The position numbers and the translations under genes are program-made. DNA of 64,000 nucleotides from Inia geoffrensis (taxonomy: Eukaryota > Chordata > Mammalia > Artiodactyla > Iniidae), in the NCBI GenBank assembly GCA_036417435.1, contig CM070904.1, positions 45,887,908-45,951,907 of the forward strand, written 5' to 3'. Under the pieces are notes generated by a model. It made no database searches, had not been told where the DNA came from, and saw only the letters and a program-made list of their open reading frames with translations. Shown here in pieces: positions 23,661-36,215 of this stretch (its first letter is position 1; every line of letters begins with the position of its first letter).

Positions 23661-24179
23661 GCCAAAGAATCATTACGTCTGAAGAATAATCTTGCTGTGA
23701 ATATTCAGGAACCTAGTGCTCGCCACAATGCAGGAAAGAACTGCATTAACTGTTTTCCATTTGCAATACTTTCTCAAAAACTGTCCTTAGGCTTTTGAAC
23801 ATGAAGCTTTCACAATACAGGAAAAACTATCTGATCTGATATTCCAAATGGATTATTTTACATTATTAAATGACTCACAGATAAACAAAAGACTCACTAA
23901 ATTGAGCTAGTTAATATTTCCCTTATTAACTAAGCCAGAAAGTTTCTGGGAAGGAAAATAACTATGTGACTGGAAGAAGGTGAGAAGCCAGGAATTAGAG
24001 GACAGAGGCTGAGCTCCTTAGCTGTGATGGTGGAGGGACACCACAACATTTTGATCTAGATTGTCATGTCTTTCCTTGCTAAAGTGCTATCATGGGATAC
24101 ATGTGGCTCACTGTAATGGAGAACAGATTGAATCAGAGCTCTTGCTGGAAACAGTTTCCATATCCAAACAAGGAAATTG
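23661..24179. other. Unassigned non-coding DNA
   Basis: No reading frame or named repeat. It leads into the unclassified repeat at 24180. Confidence 0.45.
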
Positions 24180-24545
24180 AGAAGAAATTACAAAGAAAAC
24201 CAGCAAGAGTCGGTAAAGAACCTAGAGTTAGTAACAGTAGGGAATGATTACAAGCTCTAAACTTGAAGCCAAGAAGAAGGAGTAATTACTTGGGAATCAG
24301 AGAATATAGCTATCAGAGAAGGTCACATGATAGGAGATAGAAGCTGTCACCTGCTGTGATCTGTCCAGGAGGATGGGTAATCTAACCTCACTCTTCCCTG
24401 CCTCTCATTGACCAAATCCAAGTCCAAAAGAAAGGTAATTTGTTGATACAGTCCACAAAGTTTAGCCTCAAGGGCACAGAATAAGATGGAGAAGGGGTGG
24501 AGAGTCAATCTGAAAAATGAAAATTATTCAGCACACGTATTTTTA
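24180..24545 (+). repeat. Unclassified dispersed repeat, copy A
   Basis: Shares ordered blocks with 49230-49690: 'AGAACCTAGAGTTAGTAACA' (24218-24237) against 'AGAACCTAGTGGCTCACAGT' (49335-49354), and near the end 'TTTAGCCTCAAGGGCACAGA' against 'CTTAGCCTCCCAGGTCCAGA'. It finishes with an 'ATTCAGCACAC' motif. It reads like an old medium-reiterated mammalian repeat, but I cannot give the family name with confidence. Confidence 0.55.
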
Positions 24546-26741
24546 GTGATGATATTCACTTTTAATTTAATCCTTACCCTCTTTCCTCAGTATAAGTTAT
24601 AGCTATCGATATGAATAAAAATCAAGTTATTTTACCTGGGAAAGAAGGAATAATGAGAACTTAGGAAGAGAGGGTAAAAAGTGATGTTGCTGATATTTTA
24701 TCTATTTCAAGAGTCCTGTGGGCAGGTTTGATCTCTATGGTTGGAAGTAAAAGAGCCAGAATCCAGTGGAATCATTGTTTACAGGGATTTGGTGAGATTT
24801 TAGACACAAGCAGAATATCTTCAAGGACCAGGTGACAAAGTGTAGCTAAAAGTTGTGGACCAGGGCCTTCTCAACATCTCTTCTTGGAACCCAGACAGTA
24901 CATTGGAGGGTTTCATACTCCACATGGATGCTGGGCTTTTCATGGCAAGCAGAGTCAACAGTGAGACTTCACCAGTAGTTTAGACAAGGGGAAGACAAGG
25001 CATGGAACGAAGAAAAGGGCAAACAATAATTGATGACTGACTTTGGCAAGAGATACCACTATAAAAGAGCAGCAGCCAAACTGAGTATGTCAAAATAGCA
25101 GGAATAGAAGTGACTCAACTGGACTTTTGCAGCATGATTGGTTTCTGGAAAAGGTAATTCATTTAAAATAATACTTTAAAAGCATTGATATATGATGGGA
25201 TATTTGCACAAAATTAATAATTTTAAAAAGTAATTTTAAAAAGTACGTAAATGGAAAAACAATGACAAAGATAAAGGAACTTTATTAATGGTGTGCTAAT
25301 TAGTGAATATGGATCTCAAACTATAAACAATTCAAGTTTTGAATGCCAAATATACATTGATAGCCAAATCATTATATCTTTCATGTGAATGAGGAAAAAT
25401 TGTCTTATAGGAGGGAAATGGAATCTAGGTTCCATTTTGTAGTTTCACGTATAAGAGCATGTTTGGGAGCATAATTTAGTTTACTGTTTTGTGGGTGTAT
25501 GTTTTCAAATGTATATATATTGGGGGCTAGGAACTAAGAGTTTCCTAAAGAATTTAAAAGACAAAACAAGTGAGCTAATATGCTATTATAAAAGCAAGTT
25601 ATTTATCATGATGGAAAGTACTTTGAAATCATTTTTTTAAATATTGCTATATATGGATCCTCTAGCCACTTGTGTTACAAATCAAGGGATTATGTTCTTA
25701 CCATTGAGGCAGTTTTTATATATAGTATACAGAGATATTCACAAAATATTACTGATTATTTTTTGTCTTCATTGATCTTGTTTCTCTTTTCCAAGTCTTC
25801 AAAAATATTATATACACTGCCAAAGATTCGTTTGGGTGACTGTGTGGGAGGGGGTGGGTAAGTGATACATTTTACTCTCATTCAGGTCTGCTGCATTCTT
25901 TTTGGCTTATGCAGAGGATGTGTAGTAGCAATACAAAATTATCTTAAAGAACAAATTTTCCTCCATGACATTTAGAAAAAGAGATGAAAAAATTCTGATA
26001 TTTCAGTAAATTTGGGGATCTTCATAATGTCAAGAACCACTGTACTCAGACAATGGAAAGCAAAATGCTATCAAGGCATCTCGGGCCCTCTGTAAATGTA
26101 ACCGTCTTTGTCAGTCGCTCTATTTCTCTTCCCTTCTGTTCAAATCTTTAGAGAAACTGAAGGATTGGGAGTCTGTAAAGTAGTTCTTCAATACCTAAAA
26201 AGTGATAAAATTTATTTACTAAAATCTAACTTTTCTTTTTCTCAAAGTAGCTGAGCCCCTAAAAGTTTGAGAACAAAATAATTGACTGGATACTTCAATA
26301 TGTTATAAGGTGTTTGACAACTTATAGAGGATCTGAAAAAAAAGTTTATCAAATCTTGGCCTAATAGTCACCTCAAGGGTATATATAAAGGGTGGTGATT
26401 ATAAAAGAAAGTCTAAAAAGAATATTTCTTAGGATAAAACTGTTTGAGTGCTGTGGAATTTTTCCCTCTCCCCTCCCCGCCCCCCAAATGAAGTGGAAGA
26501 AACTACAATGGGATGACTCAGAAAGCTTGGTATATATTGATACCTCCTGGTGTTTTCAGGACACGGAGTCTTGGTTTCTACTCTGTTCAGAGAAGCTTAA
26601 AAGCTTAAATGTACAATGCAATGTGTAGACTGTGGCTAACTGTAGAGATAACAGTGGAGTGTGTGCCTGTGCATGAGAGGGGCGGGGGGGAGACAGAGAG
26701 AGAGAAGGAGGAAGAAAGAAGCGAGATTGACCTATGCTTGT
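24546..26741. other. Unassigned AT-rich DNA
   Basis: Contains a GA-rich stretch at about 26679-26724 and only short frames (25670-25861, 26392-26628, plus strand) with no domains. No named repeat. Confidence 0.45.
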
Positions 26742-27142
26742 GTTATGGGCTGAATTGTTTCCCTTTCAAAATTCGTATGTTGAAATTCTAACCCCCAACT
26801 CTTTGGAATGTGACTATATTTAGAGATAAGGTCTTTAAAGAGATAATTAAGCATAAATGAGGTTATTAGGATGGGCCCTAATTAAATATGACTGATGCCC
26901 TTATAAGAAGAGGAGATTGGAGGGGGGAAGAGGATATTAGGACAGACACAGAGAGGGAAGGCTATGTAAGGGCACAGAGAGGTGGCCTCACTCTTTACAA
27001 GTGAAGGAGAGAGGTCTCAAAAGAAACACTGACAACCTTGATCTTGGGCTTTCAGCCTTTGTAACTGTGAGGAAATAAATTTCTGTCTTTTAAGTTACCC
27101 AGATTTTGGTATCTTGTTATGGCAACCTTAGCAAACTAAAAC
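26742..27142 (+). mobile_element. Solo MaLR LTR (MLT1 type), sense
   Basis: Starts TGTTATGGGCTGAATTGTTT and runs 'ATTCGTATGTTGAAATTCTA', 'GATGGGCCCTAATTAAATAT', 'TTATAAGAAGAGGAGATTGG', 'AACTGTGAGGAAATAAATTT' and 'GTATCTTGTTATGGCAACCT', the full set of landmarks of this LTR. AATAAA is at about 27074-27079. It is full length and in the opposite orientation to the copy at 18834. Confidence 0.88.
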
Positions 27143-27949
27143 AATTGGAAATTGGCTAAATTTCTACTTTACATATGAGAAAATAATATGTGGCTATATT
27201 TCATGAAGCAATATAAGCCTCATTAAAGAGAACAGACTTCGTTCCACTTTAAATCCTTTCAATGAACCATACCCGAAGCAGCTGAAGGATGAAATTAATT
27301 CTACTTGTAACAGTTCAATTCAGTGGGGGTGTTCTCAGCAGAGGAATCCTGGAGAAGCAGAAACTATTCCCATGAGAAAAAGAGTCAGCTTAGAAAATCC
27401 ACCAAACTTAGAGAAAGCTAATGCAAAATGACAGTAGTATATCAATTAGGACATTTCTTGCCCCTTGCTTTGCCTTCTTTTTCTAATATATCCTCAAACA
27501 TTGAAGAAGTTAGAGCCATGGTCAGCAAGTCGGTGGACAGGAGGGGAGAAAGGGATCACTTCTTCCCCAATCTACTGTCTGACTCAGAGGGAAGACAGGA
27601 GAGAGACTTACCTTTGTAGTTGGAAAATTAGATTGTTTAGATTGGCTATTTTACCTACTGAACCACTTGTGAAATGCAAGATGAAAAAAAATCTATTATT
27701 TTATAGAAGTGACTTGAAAAGTGATAGAACCAGAGTGAGATCTTATCCAGTGGCGAATAACTTAGGGGAAAAATAAAATGTTTTTTTACTTAACCTGGGT
27801 GAAGTCCCATGTACGCAATGTTAAGGTTATGTTGAGTATCTACCTTTATGAAAGTTTATTCCAAACATGATGCACTGCTCTTAATAAGTTCTTGAGAAAT
27901 TCTTAAGAATTGAACTGACAGAAGATATTAGTCCCTTTAAAATATATAT
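27143..27949. other. Unassigned DNA with two overlapping short frames
   Basis: Plus-strand frames at 27428-27619 and 27465-27776 overlap in different phases and show no known domain. No repeat assigned. Confidence 0.4.
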
Positions 27950-28110
27950 GCTATTTAATTCTCTTAGAAGCTCTGCAAAATCTCTATTTTGTAATTGTAT
28001 ACAATCAAGATAACCCCTCAATTTCTTACAACTTGTAAATAAAAGAGCTTGAAATTTGAACCACAGTATGTCTGCTACTAAAGTCCAGATGCATTCAACT
28101 ATGCCTGACT
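27950..28110 (-). repeat. MIR SINE fragment (antisense), diverged
   Basis: Shows the reversed MIR plan: a 'CTCTATTTTGTAATTG' block for the usual 'CCATTTTACAGATGAGG', an 'ATAAAAGAGCTTGAAATTTGAACC' block for the usual 'GATTTGAACCC' part, then 'GTCTGCTACTAAAGTCCA'. Confidence 0.65.
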
Positions 28111-28924
28111 AATCCCTCTACCACTTAATAATTTCTCAATAAGCAGTTTTAAAAAGAAAGCTCATTTAAAATTACTCCCTAGTTAAGAATATTAATCAAA
28201 CAAAACATTAACAATTATTAATAAGTTGACTATTTTAATTAATTCAGAAATCAGTGTGCCACCTAGTATAGTTTGTTTAAAGAAGAAAATACAACCATTA
28301 TCATCAAAGGACTCACAATTTAAGATGAAAGAAATTTTACAATGTGAAACATTTAAAGAACAGCTCAGATAACCCGTAAAACACTTCTTTGAGGAATATT
28401 CACAGGCACTAAGACAAGAAAAGGTCTAAACTGGTTAGGAAGGCATGGAAGATTTATCAAAGCACCTGATAAAATATAGAATTGATATTAGAATGTCTAG
28501 ATATTTGAATATATTGGAAAATAATTTTTAAAAGGAGAATTAAAAGATATATTGGACATTATAAATATCTCAATCAAGCATTTGTATTTGAAAGTTGAAT
28601 ATAGGTTTTGTGCTTTTCAAAAGTTCATTTTCTGTTGAATTAATACATCATTTAGGGATAGAAAAATATTTAGTTTTGTCTTTGACCTCTTTTTGCCATA
28701 TCTTCTTTAGTTTTCAAAACTATAAAATAAGGCCATGTACATGTCAAATATTACCACACATATAAATATTTACATTCTAATAATATTGAAGCTGAGAAAT
28801 CACTATATATAACAAATGTGTATTTATATCCTTCAAAACTGTATTTCCTAAATTGTGTTTTGAGAAATCAGTACATATACTGATAGAGGTTAGCAGGTTT
28901 TATGTACTAAAAATTCACTAAAAG
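28111..28924. other. Unassigned very AT-rich DNA
   Basis: Low-complexity AT-rich sequence with no frames or named repeats. Confidence 0.45.
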
Positions 28925-28935
28925 ATTTCAGAGTC

Positions 28936-29145
28936 GGGCTTCCCTGGTGGCAGTGGTTGAGAGTCCGCCTGCCGATGCAGGGGACGCGGGTTCGTGCCCT
29001 GGTCCGGGAAGATCCCACGTGCCGCGGAGTGGCTGGGTACGTGAGCCATGGCCGCTGAGCCTGCGCGTCCGGAGCCTGTGCTCCGCAACGGGAGAGGCCA
29101 CAGCAGTGAGAGGCCCGCGTACCGCAAAAAAAAAAAAACAAAAAC
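28936..29145 (+). mobile_element. CHR-2-like tRNA-derived SINE with A-box deletion
   Basis: Sense copy flanked by a perfect 11-bp duplication, ATTTCAGAGTC at 28925-28935 and 29146-29156. The 5' part reads TGGTGGCAGTGGTTGAG, lacking the GC found at this point in the other CHR-2 copies (TGGTGGCGCAG). The two missing bases fall inside the A box of the internal RNA polymerase III promoter. The tail is A-rich with C interruptions. Confidence 0.95.
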
Positions 29146-29156
29146 ATTTCAGAGTC

Positions 29157-31701
29157 AATAATTCAGGAAAAACTGAATTAAACAAAGTTAAACAAGTGCA
29201 TTTCTCACATAAATTGAGAGTACTTAACATACAAGTGTGGACTGTGAACTTCCCTGGGAATGTGTCCTATGCAGCTTTTCAAAACATCACTTGAGTATGG
29301 ATAATATTTTTGTAAGAACTTTTGATTATCATAAGGAGTTTAAACGTACCTTGGGTCACAGTTTTGAAAAAAAAATAATTAACTGAAGTAAAGGGTCAGT
29401 GTAAAAAACATTCTAAACTTAAGTATATTGATCAAAGTGGTAGTCTTGCATTCCACATAAATTATAAAGTAGTTTATCAAACTACATAAAATGTCACTAT
29501 AATGACATAACTTCTGCTGAGGACACAAGCCTAATTATTTGAAGATCCTTGGGCTAAGATGGCTAACAGTATCATAATGCCCAAGACAAAACAAACCAGA
29601 GTTATGAAATTTCATAATACTATTCACAGTTAGTAATACTTAGAATAGAATTTAATGTAACATATAGAATAAATTTAATCATTCTAATAACCACAATATA
29701 TCATTCTTTGCAGGCTATGACTACAGTGGAAAATGAGGTGCCTGAGGTGAAAAGTTGAAGGAGGTGTCAAAAACTCAATAATGAGAGGAATCATATTTTA
29801 ATGAAATATTTTAAAAAGTTAATTTGAAAGTCTATAATGAAGAAAATATAAAAATTGTAAATAAAAATAGAACTAGCATTACTGAATTTTCCTTTTGCCT
29901 TAGGCTCTAGTATGACTGATAATGGTACTGGTTCTTTGCCATAGTTTCCTCCATAGTTTAGGTAAGAATGACCTAAAATAAATTGTTTTAGTTACAGTTT
30001 TAAACATAAAACCAGTTTCATGGAAAATAGCATAAAATTGTGTTGGATTCCTCATTGGTGATCTTGTTTATTTTTATTATTATAATATATGGGAAGAATG
30101 CAAAACAATAAAACTCTCTGAAAGTTTTGGGGAAAAACTGACAAATCAACCATGTCCACTGATTTTTAGAAAGTTTCCTTCACTTTCAAAGACTTCTTTC
30201 CCACAGTTATTTGTATGTTTTCAAACCAATATGCATTAGGGAAATATATTTACATTGGGAGGATAAAAATCTACGTATTATCTAGAATCCATCTTTTGTG
30301 GCACAAATTATTACAACCGCTTAAGCGGTTTTGACAGAACATTTAGGCTGTTTGGTAGGTAACTAGAGTACATGGAAAATTCCTTCAGCAACATTTGGTA
30401 GGTCCCTGGTGGCTTTAAGGAAAAAAGATCTAGAACTTATCAAGGCAGTCATTTGCAATTTGCCTACTAGAAAAATCTGTTTTGTGCAGATTGTGTATTT
30501 ATTTGAGCAGTATAACAGATGTAGAGTATATTTTGCCTTGCACTATTTTTCTCTATGTTTAATTGTAACTTACAGCCAGAAAGAAGATGTAAAATACAAT
30601 CAAGAAGGGGAGAAAAACACATTCAGAAAAGCAATTTTGATCATAAGCATGTGGTATCTATAGAAACTGTTATGTTGGAAGAGGGTTTGCCATTTCAGTG
30701 ATCAAGTTAATGAAGGTATCATTTGATCTCTATTTTAACACAGCAATTTCAGTACATATTACACTCTATGCAGCTTAGCTGCTATACTGCTAATGTAGCT
30801 TTTCAGAATATTGGAATCAGAAATTCTTTAATTTCATAGGAAACAAAAGGAATTCTTAATATTTGAGATAAACTCTTTTTTTTTTTTTAAATTTAGAAAC
30901 AAGCTACAGTGTTGTGGAGAGAAATTTTGATGAACAGATTCCTCAGTGAGAGGTGTGTGTTCTACCTCTCCCAGGAAAGGCAAGCATAATCCATAAGCCT
31001 ACCAGACCTGGCTATAATCTGGGGCAATATAAAGGTGTTAAGTTATTTAGAGGAAAGGTCCTTCAGTTCCTGAAAGCTGAGCACCATATGGAATATTACA
31101 GTATTTCTTAAACAATCATAAAAAACTAAGGGGGGAAAAAAGAAAGAAAAAAACTACATGGTTCAACTCCAAGTTGTTTTCTAACTGTTATTCATAAACT
31201 TCCGTATACCATGAGAATAATTTTCTGGGACTATGGATTAACTAACCCTTTCTTCAATTTGTATGCAAAATTTCCAGGATCTATTATGCATGATCATCAG
31301 TGCTCTTTAGAGAAGGATTTCCTATGCCACAGCTCTGTGTTTTCTAGGTAGTGGTACTTGAGGGCTTGAGCCCTGATCTACTACCCATCTTCCCATCCCA
31401 CACTGACTATAATAGGGCTAGGTAAAAAGATGATGCTTATTGCATTATTTTATCCTCCCCTTTGGTTTTCCTCAGATCAAACACAAAGAATGATTTTTCT
31501 AGAATGCTAAATGTGTTTCTGCCTTCAAATTAAACTCCATTTATATCAATCACCTTTACCATTTTCTAGGAAACATTTTGGGGTGAGCTGTAGCTCGACC
31601 TGCCATTTCAATATAATTGTGCTATCTATCTAATAAGTTACCTATGGTTATCACTGGCCAGAAAAGGAAAAGGATATCTTTTCAAGAATACTGAAGGAAT
31701 A
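29157..31701. other. Unassigned AT-rich DNA
   Basis: About 2.5 kb with no named repeat. It holds the palindrome listed at 30315-30330 and an 84-codon frame at 30409-30663 of no known family. Confidence 0.45.
30315..30330. repeat. 16-bp perfect palindrome
   Basis: AACCGCTTAAGCGGTT is its own reverse complement and contains two CpG sites in an AT-rich setting. It could be a dimer protein site or chance; nothing nearby supports a function. Confidence 0.9.
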
Positions 31702-32015
31702 CAGTCGGCTTTCTGTAGCCTTGGCTTCTGCATACTTGGATTCAACCAACAACAGATGGAGAAAAATATTCAAAAAAATAAATTCCAGAAGTTCCCCAAA
31801 GCAAAACTTGAATTTGCCACACCAAGTATTTACATAGCATTTACATTGTATTAGATACTATAAGTAATCTAGAGATGATGTAAAATATATGGGAAAATAT
31901 GCAATACGTTATATGCAAATACTACACCATTTTATGCAAGGGACTTGAGCATCTTAGAATTTTGGCATCAGTGGGGTGTTGTAACTAATCCCCCACAGAT
32001 ACTGAGGGACCAACA
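31702..32015 (+). mobile_element. Tigger-type MITE (MER2-like)
   Basis: Begins CAGTCGGCTTTCTGTAGCC and ends GATACTGAGGGACCAACA, diverged inverted ends of the CAGTCGGCCCTC type, with TA on both sides (31700-31701 and 32016-32017), the target duplication of Tc1/mariner-pogo elements. The interior 'TTTACATAGCATTTACATTG', 'AATCTAGAGATGATGTAAA' and 'GACTTGAGCATC' blocks are typical of this nonautonomous family. It is too short (314 bp) to encode transposase. Confidence 0.88.
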
Positions 32016-32744
32016 TACTGAGAAGTATATTTTCCCACTCCTGTCTTCATTTCAAAGGGCCACTATAATCTTTCAGAGAGAGATTTGCATTGTTATATAT
32101 ATTTTTCCTCTAGTTGGCACCTCCCCCAAAGAAGGCATATTCAGCAAATCATCAAGCTAAAGCATTTACGTGAGCACACTGCATGATCTAAATTCAGTAA
32201 CCCAGGCTACATGTGAATGAGAAACAGAAAAACAAAATAATATGTTTCAAGTTTAAAAGATCCATTGGGCAATATGTCCCAAGTCAGATTTTCAATCTTC
32301 CTGGTGCTCTTTCTGTTCCTGCTGTGATCATTTGGTTTTTCCTCTCCCCTTCTCTGTAACATTCAGCTGCTGTCTCTTGATTTCCTCTGTTACATCTTCA
32401 TATGATGGCACATCTAATGTTCTCGTTGTACAAGATAAAACAGAGCTCCTCACTCCTCAGCAAACTCTATGAACTTTTTATTTAACCCCAAGTTGTCTTT
32501 AGGAAACTTTATGTAAGATAGCTACCACAAACAAAGGGTACACATTGTCTGGAGGTCTGATTTATTGTTCTGACTATATAATATATCCCTACTGTGCAAA
32601 GAAAAAAACTGTTCTCCACTCTTTTCAAAAGAAAATTTCTGGGGACTCTGAATGGCAGACACTGAAATATTTCTAGTCATTATGGACTGAAATTGTAACA
32701 ATAACAAGAAATAATGAGGACTGAAAATTTAATATATAGAGAAG
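32016..32744. other. Unassigned AT-rich DNA
   Basis: A minus-strand frame at 32522-32707 has no known domain. No repeat assigned. Confidence 0.45.
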
Positions 32745-32850
32745 TATACTTATTGATCTAACCATTTACTGTGCCAGGCACTGCACTAGGCTATGAAATA
32801 TAAATTTAATTAAGTCACCCTCAAGGAACTCAGATTTTTAGGGAGAAGGC
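32745..32850 (+). repeat. Ancient L2/MIR-type relic
   Basis: Carries the motif series 'TGTGCCAGGCACTGCACTAG', 'ACCCTCAAGGAACTCAGATT' and 'GGGAGAAGG', a set common in old L2/MIR-related repeats. A sister relic lies at 56745-56860. Family name uncertain. Confidence 0.5.
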
Positions 32851-32874
32851 GCATACAAAAAGCATGTATTGGTT

Positions 32875-33120
32875 AGGGTCCTGCTGGAAATGCATGCCAC
32901 AATCAAAAAAGCAAATGATGAAAGTTTAATGAAGGGACTACTTAAATGGGAACGAGCAGAAGAGAGAATAGGCGAGTGCAGCCAATAACAAGGAAGCAGC
33001 TAACACCGTGTACTGGATGGCCTGAATAGAGAGTCAACTTGGAGGGGCAAAACGAAAATACCCACGACATCAGAAAATTATATGGTAAGTAAAATAAGAG
33101 AAGTCCTAGGGAATCTTGGA
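32875..33120 (+). repeat. Unclassified dispersed repeat, probable copy B
   Basis: The start 'GGTTAGGGTCCTGCTGGAAA' and 'TTTAATGAAGGGACTACTTA' resemble the 5' part of the family seen at 49230-49690 ('GGGGACTATTTACAAAGG'). The match is weaker than between copies A and C. Confidence 0.4.
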
Positions 33121-33590
33121 GTCACACAGGATTGGTTGGGGGGTACTGAGGAGGGGATAGAAACAGATGGGAACAATATCATTGTATGATGGTCCCTACT
33201 ATCATCCATAATACTTTGTAATAACTTCACTTTTGTTCAGGAATGAGGTGGTAATACTGCTCAAGACTGTGAGTTGTTTTATGTTAAAACAATAGAACAA
33301 ATAGTATTTGTACTTTTTAGAATATACAGGGTAGTTATTTATAGGTTAGATTTTTTCCTTTGTAATAAACATACCCAAAAGAGTAGCTGGAATAGCTTCT
33401 CACACAGCTTCCATCTACCAGAGCCCCTGTTGTTCCCTTCTCTGAGCAACCCTCTTCTTTTGCCACCCTGAGGGGAATACTTCTTTGGACAATGTTAAGT
33501 GATAGCATGGGGAGTGATTTTAGTTTTAGTTAAATAACTAGTAGTTCACCTCCTTCGTTCTCTGATTCTAAAGGCATTGCTTAAATAACC
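33121..33590. other. Unassigned DNA
   Basis: No named repeat. A short pyrimidine-rich stretch occurs near 33408-33465. Confidence 0.4.
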
Positions 33591-33996
33591 TGTTATGGAC
33601 TGAATGTTCGTGTCCTCCTCAAATTTATAGGTCGAAGTCCTAACTCCACACGTGACTGTATTTGGAGATGGAGCCTTTAAGGAAGTATGAACGTTCAAGG
33701 AGGTCATAAGGGTAGGGCCCTCATTTGGTAGCATTAGCGTATTTTTAAGAAGAGGCACTAGGGCGCTTTACCTTTCTCTCCCTCTCCCTCCACCCCCTTC
33801 TCTTTCTCTCTTCACCATGTGAGCACACAGTGAGACAACAGCACCTCCAAACTGAAAAGAGAGATCTAACCAGGAATCAAATCAGCCGGTACTTTGATCT
33901 TGGACTTTCCAGCCTCCAGAACTGTGAGAAAATAAATTTATGGAGTTTAAGTCACCTAGTCTGTGGTATTTTGTTATGGCAGCCTGAGCTAATATA
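33591..33996 (+). mobile_element. Solo MaLR LTR (MLT1/MST type), sense
   Basis: Starts TGTTATGGACTGAATGTTCG and includes 'GTCCTAACTCCACACGTGAC', 'GGTCATAAGGGTAGGGCCCT', a pyrimidine-rich insertion (about 33770-33813), 'CACCATGTGAGCACACAGTG', 'CTGTGAGAAAATAAATTTAT' and 'TTTTGTTATGGCAGCCTGAG'. AATAAA lies at about 33931-33936. The CTCTCC-rich block is longer than usual and may be an expanded simple repeat. Confidence 0.88.
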
Positions 33997-35957
33997 GAAC
34001 CAAAAAACTCCTTTAATGTATTGTCTTACATTCTCGATTATCTTACTAAAAAGGAAAAGATAAGGAAAAAAAAAGAACCAAAACATAAACCCTTAACTAG
34101 AATTTGGATAAAAGTCAAATGTGCTCTGATTAGGGGAAGTTTCCTGGAGCAGGTGATACCCTGAATTTCAAAGAATGAAAAAGAGTTTAGTTAATCCAAG
34201 ATAAAAAGGAAAATCATTTCATGAACAAGGGTCACATGAAGAAGACATAGAGGTGAAAACCATGTAATGGTTCATAGAAAACAAGAAGCTGATGAAGGAA
34301 AAGGTTTGAAACAAAGATGGATGGGAGATGAGGTCATTTGGGGGTAGATCAAGTGGCTAAAGATCCTCTGAAAAATTGTCATATACATAACTAAGGAAAA
34401 TCCTCCTTTGAAATATCTGGCCCTGTGGGAGTGTTTGCTCTTTGCGTGTGCTCTGATCACAGTTGTTTATTTGGAACCAAGAGGGCTCATTAGGAAATAC
34501 TATCATATAGTTTCTGTTATTAAAGGGTTATCCTAGGTTGACCTTTGTCACAATTTTTCTGTTCATTTTATAAAACAGAAAAGCCTTGGCACACAAGAAG
34601 GTAAGGTTCAGATTTTTCCTGTGTAGTTATTTCAGGAGACATCAAAAACTCTCTGTAGATTAAAACATGGTATATGGAGAAGGGATATATAGGGAGGAGG
34701 TATACAGCAGTAGAAAATAAAACTTAAATTAATTTAGTCTTAGGCTGGAAAGGTAGCCAAAACTCTGATTTTGGTTTTTATTTTTAAAAAACAGTCCAGG
34801 ACGATAATTTCCAATGTCTGAATTATTTTAACAAATGAAAACAATCCAAAATGTTGTGTTAGGTAGTGAATAAACAAAAGTGCCACATACAGGGATGTTT
34901 ATCTAGAGGTGTGGTTCCTCCTTCAAGAAATTTGTGTGCTTACCTTCCTGGTTAGAAAAAAAATAAATATTTAGTAACATTTTATTTATACTAATAAACA
35001 CATATTTTCACATTTAAAGATCTCTGGATTCAAAAGTATTCTTAAAATTGATGATGGCTGACCAGGAAACAGTCACAGTGTAGTTGTTATTGCCTCAGCA
35101 AGCCTGAAATGAATCATAGCTGTTCATATTGTCCTCACATCAATTGGATTACGTGCATTATTTGTACTGAATGTGTTGTGCTTAATTGCTCCTTAAAATA
35201 TCCTTAAAAATATGACACTGTGATTCAGCATGGAAACAAAAATGTGTGTGAGCAGAATAGTATGGCAACACAGCAGGTTAATATATGACTAAAAAAGAAC
35301 TCCATGCCAAGACAGAAGAAAGTTCATTAGCAATAGTTGTAGAAAACAAGTTTCGAGTGATTTTTTTAAAAAGCATTGTATTACATGTGAATTAGCTATA
35401 TTTCTTCTTTCTTGATGTTACTTAAAATAATGGTGTATCTTACAGTTGATGATGTCTTAGATGCACTGAAGTACAAGAGAGAGATTTATTTTTTTCCTAA
35501 ACTGCATTAATACAAAAAATACTGCCTGCTTTACAATGTCTGGGGCCATGTTTGAAAATTTAAAAATGCATCTTACCCTATGCAGTTGGTCTTAAGAAAT
35601 AACAGAAAAATATCCAAACCTATTTTTACATTGTAATACAATTCTGGAGCTGCTAAAATAAACATGAATTTAGCAATGATTTTAAAATCAGAGGACTAGT
35701 TAAATGGTCTGGTTATGCCATAGAGATGAGCAATGCTTTGAGAAAATAAAATAGTGAACATTAAGAAACAGTACAAAGAATGAAATTACACTTTAACACA
35801 TGAATCAACTGATCCTTTTCTTGGTAGACTGATCACCTATACTTGCATTGATTTATGACCATATCTCAGCAATGTGGAATCATAGGATCTAGCCTGAGTA
35901 GGTAAATGTCACATGGTTTTTCACTATCTCTACTTTCTCTCATTACAAATCTTAGTT
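33997..35957. other. Unassigned AT-rich DNA
   Basis: About 2 kb without named repeats or meaningful frames. Confidence 0.45.
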
Positions 35958-35967
35958 AAAACAGGTA

Positions 35968-36205
35968 TATACACTACCAAATGTAAAATAGATAGCTAGT
36001 GGGAAGCAGCCGCATAGCACAGGGAGATCAGCTCAGTGCTTTGTGACCACCTAGAGGGATGGGATAGGGAGGGTGGGAGGGAGATGCAAGAGGGAGGAGA
36101 TATGGGGATATAAGTATATGTATAGCTGATTCACTTTGTTATAAAGCAGAAACTAACACACCATTGTGAAGCAACTGTACTCCAATAAAGATGTTAAAAA
36201 AAAAA
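35968..36205 (+). mobile_element. 5'-truncated young L1 (3' end only)
   Basis: A 238-bp L1 3' UTR end with AATAAA at 36184-36189 and a poly(A) tail, flanked by AAAACAGGTA at 35958-35967 and 36206-36215. Over its whole length it matches the 3' UTR of the full-length L1 (reverse complement of about 7510-7740), including 'AGCCGCATAGCACAGGGAGA' and 'TTATAAAGCAGAAACTAACA'. A severely truncated copy of the same lineage. Confidence 0.95.
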
Positions 36206-36215
36206 AAAACAGGTA

